Shown one piece after another: positions 56,489 to 64,000 of a stretch of 64,000 nt of DNA. The notes under the pieces are model-generated. The model worked only from the letters and a program-made list of their open reading frames with translations. It was not told the DNA's origin and searched no databases. Made by a program: the position numbers and the translations under genes. This stretch comes from Poa pratensis (taxonomy: Eukaryota; Streptophyta; Magnoliopsida; Poales; Poaceae). Numbering within the stretch: position 1 is the stretch's first letter; each line of letters starts with the position of its first letter. The stretch lies in NCBI GenBank assembly GCA_947311845.1, contig CAMZMU010000089.1:21880438-21944437 (forward strand), given 5' to 3'.

Positions 56489-58000
56489 ATCATCAGACCA
56501 GTAACTATCTCAAATTTAATGAATTTCCAACAACGCACAGAGAAAGGTTAAGCCACGAAGGTGCATTGTCTTCTAAAGCTGTGGCTAATTGCAGACCAAA
56601 AATTCACCTGGAGATTCATCACAGAATTATTATTTTTATGATTCATATCCTCACACTACAACAAGAACTTATTCAGGAGCATCTTCTCCAACAAATCAAA
56701 CAACTTAGCAACAACTGTATATTCGTCCCAAAGTTGACCAATTTCAGAAACCCCTCTCTAAGTTTGCCCTGGAGTTGATTGTCAATCATAATTTTTTCCT
56801 ATAGGGGGGCAATACGAATTCACTTAATACTCAAACCATCGCATGAAAATACTATAAAACCCCTTCGGTTGCCAAGGAGCATTTCGCCAGGAGACAACGT
56901 GATTGACTGAACCTAAGTAATCACACAGAATAGGCTCAACGGTACTCCTTACGTTGCATAAAATCGTGAAGTGAAAATCCTAAATAAACAATGATCACAT
57001 AGCAATGGAGTGTGATGGTGTCACGGAAACAACCCAGAGTTCTATGTCAATCTGAACCCACCCGACCACACTGACTCGCAACACCACTAATCAAATCATG
57101 ATGCAAAAATAGGTTCAAAATTAGTCCTTATGCCGCATAAATCGAGGTGTGGAGACCCCGACAGAATAGTGCCTTTTAAACTTTAATCAACAGTAGAATG
57201 TGACCGGCTTCTCCGCCGAGCAAGCAGACCGATGAGGGCAGCATCCCTTGATCAACTCAATGCTCCATCTCAATCTGAACCGACCCTGCCGGCTCGCAAC
57301 ACCACGGGGACAGGAGTACTACGGCAGAGCAATCCCAGTTCTGGGAGCAGCTCGCGGGACGGACTGACAGCCACGCCGGAACCGGTAGCAGCTCGCCGAC
57401 TGATTGACGGCGACGCGGCCGCAAGGGCTGCTGCCTTGCAAAGGGAATGGGGAGAGCCGGCAGGGTTCACCTGGGCGCTGATGCAGCCTGGTCGCCAGCC
57501 AGCTTCCTGGCACTTTTTTGGGTGGGCGAGCGGCCGGGGATCAGAGGGAGCGGCGCGAGACGAGACACGGAGGAGAGCGGGGCGGGGGGGGGGCGCTCGG
57601 TAGCTCGGGTGAGGGCAGAATCGCAAGTGCGAGACGGGGCTCCCATCCAACAATGGACGCATTCCACATTAATCGAACGTACTAGCAGACACTAGAGATT
57701 GCTCACGGCAAACGAGCAGAACAAACCAGATCAAGGAAAAATCACGACAGACTCACCAAGAAAAATTATCACTTAACCTTGGATCTCCCCTCCGCGCCAA
57801 CGCAGTAGACCGGAGGACGGGGAGGACGGGCGGGGTTCGGGGTGGCGGCTTGCTTCGGTGAACTGAGGCGGGCAAGACGGCCGCCGGCGAGAATTGGGGC
57901 CTTCGGATTTGGGGATAGTCGGAGACGGGTGGAACGACGTCGCTCGCTGTGCTGCGGGTGCGGGTTACGGTTACGGGCACGGGCACCTCCTTGCTTTTTC
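56489..58000. other. 5' region of the Rgp1 gene, GC-rich 57,200-57,990
   Basis: Probably holds the promoter and a 5' untranslated exon on the minus strand. An acceptor-like TAG sits ~20 bases before the Rgp1 ATG on the minus strand. ORFs on both strands in the GC-rich block show no domain. I cannot place the transcription start. Confidence 0.45.
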
Positions 58001-60639
58001 TTTTCTTTCGTTTCTGATGATAGTAATTGTGCACGTGCAATGCACGTGTATCTTTATGAAGAAATTTCCTCATATATCTTAGTTAGCATACAATATTTAA
58101 ACTCGGTCAACCAAAAAAGTAAAAAGTACAGCCAGTTAGTCTGGTTATGGAGTTAGTCATTCGATGCAGAGTCTGGGCAGCCCTTTTGGAGTTGGATTAT
58201 TGCCATGTCGTTATTTGCAAGCAAATTCGTCATATCTTGAATGAAGTACATATACTTATGTTTTCAGATCGAGGTTGCCTAAATATATGATAGCTGTGAA
58301 ACTTCTTGTTGCAGCTTCAAAGTAACAATGGTGATAACTGATAAGAACAACGAAAGCAATACTTAAGCATATAAGTACACACACATCATGCCCCTGACAG
58401 ATAGAGCAATTGTCCTTTCAGAAAAACATTATTGACAATGTCCAAAATAACATAGTAATCCACCAGGGAGTCCCTCTATGTGCCACCAGGGAGTCCACCG
58501 TGCATGCAAGACATAGATGTTAAAACTTTAAGGCGCCCATGATGCTGAACTTGGTCCTCCAATGAGGTTTCCATGACGCTGAGCTTGGTCCTTAGAGAAG
58601 TTGTGTGAGAAGCTTCAAAAGCCTTATAACTACACCTCGATAAGTGTGTATTCAGGACAGCTTAAGCATGCAGTAGTTCTGCTAAGAAAATTCAAAGACC
58701 TAAAAGCAGATTATCAATAATTTACATAATTGATTTTTGTCCTAGGTTAGTCTTACTTTGCATTTTATAGCACTGCATATCAGTGCAGCATTTTGATTGC
58801 TAGCTTAAGCAAACACCACGAAGCATAAGAGGAAAATGATAGATAAATCATACTTTCGGAAATAGTTTCCGCAAATAACTGTCGGAGTGAATCCATGCAA
58901 TCCCAATTCATGTTTTCCACCAGTGTTTTTGAATGCTCCCACTCCTCCAGAAATAATTTTTAGCCCTTCATCCTGTTGCAAATGCATAGTAAGCCATCCT
59001 AGCAGTTTTTCAGGTAAGATTATCTCAAATATTCAAGCGTGTAGAAAAATGTATTGTATGTTCTAATCCATTTTATTTACGAACTTCCAAATGCATTTGA
59101 TCAAGTAGAGGTCATTTTATTTACTAACTTCCAAATTAGTTCATACCCCAAGTGAAACCAAATGCCCTGGTTTTTACACAGAAAGTAGATGACTTTCCAG
59201 TATAGAACGAAGAGGTAAAGATAGATTTGTTGTTCACAATCAAGGATGATGCCAAACATCATTGTAGGTGAAAAATGAAACCTGGAGAATCAAACTTGCT
59301 CCCAAGGCATGCATTCTTGCCACTGTTCTCCCGTCATGGTTTGATTATTTCACCTGTGTATGCTTAATTTTCATGCACTCATATTTGTCTCAACAATTTA
59401 GCACATCGCATATGAGCTAAACACCAACGTGCCACGATGATGAGCATGACGGCGTACCGCGCGGCAGCAATGGTGTTGAATGTACGTACGGACTGCAACT
59501 CAGCCATAAAATGCTACATGAGCTATGAAAACATCATGAACAAAGTCACAAAAAAAATGAGAGACGAACAGTAAGTAACAGTATTAAGGATTCATTGCCT
59601 GCTGATTATAAGAACCTCGTTCTCTATAACATTTATTTCCTTCTTTTCAACTACAATCTACGGAAAATAGGTCACAATGTTATACTTAAATTCAATAGGC
59701 ATCTCCCAATTTGTCAAAAGCTTTCACATGCTAGTAGCTTAATTAGTAGTATTAGCATTATAATTTGGTTTGTCAATTTGCTCTATCAAAACAGAAACTC
59801 TGCTGCCGGCAATGATCTACTGACCGCTTACACATATGAAACCAGATGAAAAATTCTAATCCCTAGGCTTTACATGTACCATGAGCATTCCGTCAAACAC
59901 GTAGTATGCAACAACATATTAAGAGACAAGGGCGGAGGTTGGAGTGAGGTCTTACATATGGGTGATGCGTACAGATCGTTCAAGTGGCCAGCGGCGCGTG
60001 GTAGCGAAGACTTTCCAGGGAGATGGATGCAGGCGTCGCGGGGCGTCCACTCGCCTGTGCCAAGGGCGCGAGCGCGGTTTGGGCGCTCCCCTGAGCCGAG
60101 GTCACGACGTCCATGGGAGGCGGCGCAGGCCTCTGTCGGCCGCGGATCCCATCTTCACGCGTGTCGGCATTCCCGTTCCTCGCGAACTATTGGTCGGCGG
60201 GAGGGAAGGTCGATCCTAACGGTATTTCTTCGGTCCGAGGGACGGTGCTCAGACCATGGCGGTAGGCGGGTGCGCCGGGCAGGCGGTCATGGAGGATGGC
60301 CGGCGGCGGGTCGCGCGGGGTCTTCGGGCAGGCGCTGGGCGGGAGCGTAGGGCGGGGATGGAGGCTGGCCGTCGGCGGGAGGGTGCATCGGACGGCGGCG
60401 GCGTTGTTTTGATCTGTTTTTAGGATGAGTTGTTTGGAGAGAGAGTAACTGCCAGCGCAAGGACGTTCCGCTCCGCTCCGTGCTCAGTCCGATTGCTTGA
60501 TAACCGTTAGATTAGTAGATGTGTGGTTGTGATTGTTTGGATCACCCCTCTCTCTGTCTTTTTATATTAGTGGTGATTCTGATGATGAAGACCTGTTAGA
60601 AACTTTGGATCCCAGCCGTCGATGAATTAAGCTTTGAAA
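58001..60639. other. Intergenic
   Basis: AT-rich to ~59,930, then a GC-rich block (59,960-60,400) with overlapping ORFs on one strand but no domain. Only the exon-like ORF at 58805-58987 stands out. Confidence 0.45.
58805..58987 (-). other. Exon-like ORF, unidentified
   Basis: On the minus strand, a splice-acceptor-like TTTGCAACAG is followed by an open stretch reading DEGLKIISGGVGAFKNTGG, KHELGLHGFTPTVICGNYFRK before AT-rich sequence. Composition and lack of low complexity suggest a real protein exon or a captured fragment, but I do not recognise the family and no adjoining exons were found. Confidence 0.3.
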
Positions 60640-61497
60640 TCAGAATAACAGCGTCTCTAGGGCTTTTTTTTTTTTTTGAAGATCCACCGTCAGGCTTTTA
60701 TTCAATTGACGACAAAATGTCTGATTGTCAGGCTCAATCAGAAATTTAGGGATAACTTCATAGAGATCGTAACTAATAGAGAGGGAGAGGGCGTTGCGAG
60801 CACAAGCATGTGCCGCTTTATTAGCGTCCCTCCTAACAAAACAAAACTTAAAACCCTGAAAAACGGAGACAATAGCTTTCATCTCCTTCACGATTTGAGA
60901 AACCGTCGATCTTCGCATCTTCCCATCATCCCAGGCATTGACAATTAATTGGCAATCCGTCTCAAGCTCCACACGAGTCCATCCCCTCGCATGTGCTAAC
61001 AGAACTGCATCTCGGCATGCAAGGAGCTCAGCCGTCCCTGGATCATTGATATGATCATACCTATGACATTCCGCCAACACAAAGTTACCGAAGCTATCCC
61101 GTACAACCACACTAGCTCCCGCTACACCGTCCAGTGTACTCAACGCACTGTCGCAGTTGAGTTTAAGCCAACCCTGAGTTGGCCTCGCCCATTTAGGCGT
61201 CTCCCTTGCAACATTACCATCTTCTCTCTTTGGAGGAAATTCCAGAGCCGTGATCAATTCGTTGACCAGCTCCACCGATTTCAGAGGTCGGTACTTCACC
61301 TCACCATGGTTGTAGCTATTTCGGCTACTCCAAATCGTCCACATTACCGAAACAATCACCGCTGCCTCCCGCTTACATACGATATCACTATCCAGAATGT
61401 CTCGGGACCACGTATGCGGATGTAGTGGCGGCAGCTTGAACTCGAAAAAATCTTGCGCTACCTTCCAGAAAGATTCTGCATGCTCGCACCTGACCAT
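60640..61497 (-). pseudogene. 5'-truncated LINE: RNase H domain at the 3' end of ORF2
   Basis: Open frame of 285 codons on the minus strand that begins in the zinc-binding tail (MVRCEHAESFWKVAQDFFEF). It continues through a linker (MWTIWSSRNSYNHGE) into an RNase H-like domain: WLKLNCDSALS, VVRDSFGNFVLAE, ELLACRDAVLLAHARGW, VELETDCQLIVNAW, VRRDANKAAHACAR. The D/E/D catalytic positions are visible. The frame runs into the poly-A tail (T-run 60664-60678 on the plus strand) without its own stop. Plant L1-type elements with such an RNase H are known. Here only the 3' ~0.85 kb inserted. No clear target duplication found. Confidence 0.88.
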
Positions 61498-61914
61498 TCA
61501 AATAACCGCTTTTATACGATTTTGGGTGAAAAAATAACCCACGCGGATCCCATGTTTTGGTCAAAACTATACATAAATTAAAACTTCCCCAAAACAATCT
61601 CTAACTGCGGAACCAGTTTTGGCGTCCAATTTCCCTCATCGCTAAGAAAATTTGGCGGGGTGAAATTTCAACCTGTGTCCTTACTCCCGCCACCGCAGAC
61701 GATTTGGCCACCTTCTTCGACTCTCGACAGACTACAAGCTCCCACCATTCGTCGTGTCGACTAGAATCTCGCGGGTCGCCGTTCCCTTCAGCCCTGAGTT
61801 GATTCGAGCCGTTGTCATGGGTCCGACATGTAGCTTCATGGGGTAACCCGCGGCGCTCCGCGTGGCCGATGCAGGCCGTTCTTGAGCTGCTCCATGGAGT
61901 AGCACCTGTCGCGC
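61498..61914. other. Flank of the LINE and Harbinger relics
   Basis: No confident feature. GC-rich ORF on the minus strand (61601-61933) has no recognised domain. Confidence 0.4.
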
Positions 61915-62620
61915 ATGTGTCTCGCCCCGTCACCCTCTGTTCCCGTTTGTCGCCCTGATTCGTCCGCTGCTACCACTAATTTGGATGTTAATTTTGGAGA
62001 TGAGTACGGCCTGCGTGCAAAAAAAATCGAGTACTCATCGTCGTCAGACGATTCCGATATAGAGGACCTGATTCACGACGATGTTGAGAATCTCATTTCG
62101 ATTCCCGCCATGAGGAAACTCGAGGATAAGAGGAAAAGGAAGCGACAATCGGTCATCTTTTTATTCCTCGGAACCGAGCTAACCTGCCTCATCCTTAAGC
62201 AGTGGCGTCTGGAGACTTGGATTTGGCATTGCTTCTATGGCTTGAGGGGTTCTCTCAATCAGAACATTGTTTCCTGAAATCTCATCTTTTTGCTACACTT
62301 GCTAGTGGGGATGCTCCAGTTTCCAACTACACCATCAATTGGCATGGTACTATCTAGCTGACGACATCTATATTTTGTGTTCAAAATTTGTGAAGACCTC
62401 ATCCAGCATCCTCAGAGTAAAAACAATTTGTTTTCGCCCAAACTCTGCAAATAATATTGAGAGAATTTTTGGTGTGCTTGTATTCTCGGTGTGTTATTGT
62501 TCTAGGGCCTGCCCGCTTCTGAGATACGAAATCCCTCTAAAAAATCAGGAAGACATGTGTGATTCAACACACATTGTCGTCGGGGATGAGGTCGATTCAA
62601 TTTGGAGTTTTCAGTGACAT
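61915..62620 (+). pseudogene. PIF/Harbinger transposase relic
   Basis: Two separated blocks. At 61,970-62,160 an acidic then basic N-terminus (SSSSDDSDIEDLIHDDVEN ... LEDKRKRKRQSVI) is typical of plant Harbinger transposases. At 62,339-62,545 the C-terminal catalytic part is WYYLADDIYI, FVKTSSSI, NNIERIFGVLVF, ACPLLRY, corresponding to YYLADGIYP..FVKTI and the DVERAFGVLQ helix with its catalytic Glu. The central ~200 residues are missing and stops separate the blocks. Non-functional. Terminal repeats not found. Confidence 0.7.
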
Positions 62621-62752
62621 TGTTGCTAGCCATATCAAACCTAGCAGGAACTTGGACATGATTCAAGCATTTCTTGAGACGTACCGGCAAGATTGAAAAC
62701 AGAGGTACGCATACCCAACTTCACGATCTCATTGGACAAGAGTGTCAATTAT

Positions 62753-63009
62753 ATGGGAGATAGTATCCCAATTTATTCACTTTGATTCATGTGTGATTTG
62801 AACCATTTTTTACATTACCGACCATTCATTATTTGCTTTATTTGAATTGTTGTTGTAATTTATTATTTATTGTGTGATGTTAAAACATTAATAAGTTTGA
62901 TTTTAACTATTTGAGACCTCCATGGGAGATACTATCCCAATTTATTCACTTTGATTCATGCGTGATTTGAACCATTTTTACATTACGGACCATTCTTTAT
63001 TTGCTTAAT
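62753..63009. repeat. Pair of ~88-bp direct repeats
   Basis: 62753-62841 (ATGGGAGATAGTATCCCAAT ... TTATTTGCTT) recurs at 62922-63009 with about six differences. Spacing 169 bp. Function unknown; possibly the tail of the Harbinger element. Confidence 0.85.
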
Positions 63010-63166
63010 TATTTGGATACACAAAAATCTATTAAATGCATGTACGCAGTATTTTTGTCTAGTATTCACACAAAATCCATCCCCGTCGATTGTCTGCCGT
63101 GTTTGATAGTCGGAGTTCCCACTGCCTGTACACCTGTTGTGGTCTAGACATTCATAAAAGAGGAAC

Positions 63167-63167
<1 letters not shown>

Positions 63168-63212
<45 letters not shown>
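63168..63212 (+). repeat. (CAA)15 microsatellite
   Basis: Fifteen uninterrupted CAA units. Read as poly-Gln or poly-Val in short frames, but no supporting gene structure. Confidence 0.97.
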
Positions 63213-64000
63213 AATCTCGAAAGTTATGCACGATTTATTTGGCCCAAAAACTTTCACTCCTTCACCATGTGAGAGTGCAATATATATACCTCATCCTCAC
63301 CCGAACAACCCATCAAGCTGCTATATCGTTCACCCACATTGACAATGAAATATCTTTCGGTACAACAAAAATAGGTAGCAGTCCACAAAATAATGGAAAG
63401 GATGAATGGAGAACAGAAGAAAAATCAAGAATACTAGGGAGTACTAGTAGACACCGGGAAATGAGCCATCGTTCTCAAGCTAGCTTGCATCATTCTGTGT
63501 CTTAGGGTTCTCGCAAAGATCTTCCAAGCATGCCCATACAGATATACAATCCTAGTAAGTTAAACCATGCCGAAGTTTCCCACGTGTTGGAAGCTTTCAG
63601 GCATTCAAATACGGGCAACTGGTTTATGGCGTGCAGCATTCAATAGGCGGACCACAAACACGTGCTGCGAATGGATGTCTGTTGTGGGATTTTGTATTTC
63701 ACTCTAGGATAGTGCTTTCTGGAAATGATGTTGAGTTTGCTTAGCATTTCACAGATTGTTTCGTGGTTGTCTGGCAGCTGGGCCCTGGATTGTCCCCTCA
63801 AGGATGAACTTCATTTTGTTCTTGGTTTTGTTAGCCATAAAACGTTGAACATATGTGTCATGGGGCTTCCTGTGAAAACAATTACACCCTTCAGTAGAAC
63901 TAAAGTTTAGTTAAGGTTAATATGACACGGATGGTGAAACGCTGGCCCACATATCTTTGATTGAAGTATAGTATAAACTCGAAGTTATCAAACTAAAGTT
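63213..64000. other. Intergenic, unassigned
   Basis: Short ORFs only. No domain, RNA gene or transposon end recognised up to the window edge. Confidence 0.45.

Noticed and set aside
57232..57662. ORFs of 123-130 codons on both strands upstream of Rgp1
   Set aside because: Low-complexity Pro/Arg/Ala translation in a GC-rich promoter or leader region; more likely untranslated.
63090..63272. Poly-Gln ORF
   Set aside because: Produced by the (CAA)15 microsatellite; no further coding support.

Overview
The window is nuclear DNA of a grass, most likely Pooideae (wheat/barley/ryegrass/oat side). Evidence: dense nested transposable elements of grass type, an Au-like SINE, Stowaway, hAT and CACTA elements, GC-rich monocot coding sequence beside AT-rich intergenic DNA, and intron-containing plant genes. 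Coordinates come from direct reading. Family names rest on recognised motifs, not on searches.

Left part (1-28,035): a transposon graveyard. A LINE ORF1 remnant (about 285-368 and 7201-9355) is split by LTR element 1 (369-7200, target duplication CGACC). Further right is a three-level nest, each level with its own target duplication: a minus-strand Au-like SINE (9858-21552, GAAAAACGC) holds a 5'-truncated LINE (9936-21293, ACACGCAC), which holds LTR element 2 (10960-17713, CTTGT). The two LTR elements are near-identical. They carry a tRNA-Asp-type primer site and one unclassified ORF, with no reverse transcriptase, so they look non-autonomous. A CACTA element (25220-26674) containing a 5S-rRNA-like stretch and a truncated related LTR (27029-28035) interrupt another zinc-knuckle ORF remnant.

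Middle part (28,036-48,450): three paralogous intronless VQ-motif genes and one NAC gene, all on the plus strand. VQ1 (29709) has a frameshift in its conserved C-terminus. VQ2 (41719-42321) is intact. VQ3 (44540-45736) is split by a 586-bp hAT element with an 8-bp target duplication. VQ2 and VQ3 form a clear tandem duplication whose junction is near 42,944. The NAC gene (31482-33212, three exons, 400 aa) is of the secondary-wall NST/SWN type. Together with a CACTA element carrying a captured calcium-dependent protein kinase fragment (34180-36906), it lies between two halves of the flank that is contiguous downstream of VQ2 and VQ3.

Right part (48,451-64,000): a 12-exon minus-strand gene for an Rgp1-family protein (50418-56488, 538 aa), the partner subunit of the Ric1-Rgp1 RAB6 exchange factor. 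It is followed by a 5'-truncated LINE with an RNase H domain (minus strand) and a PIF/Harbinger transposase relic. The functional content is therefore VQ transcriptional cofactors, a secondary-wall NAC regulator and a Golgi-trafficking factor. No operon-like or prokaryotic system is present.
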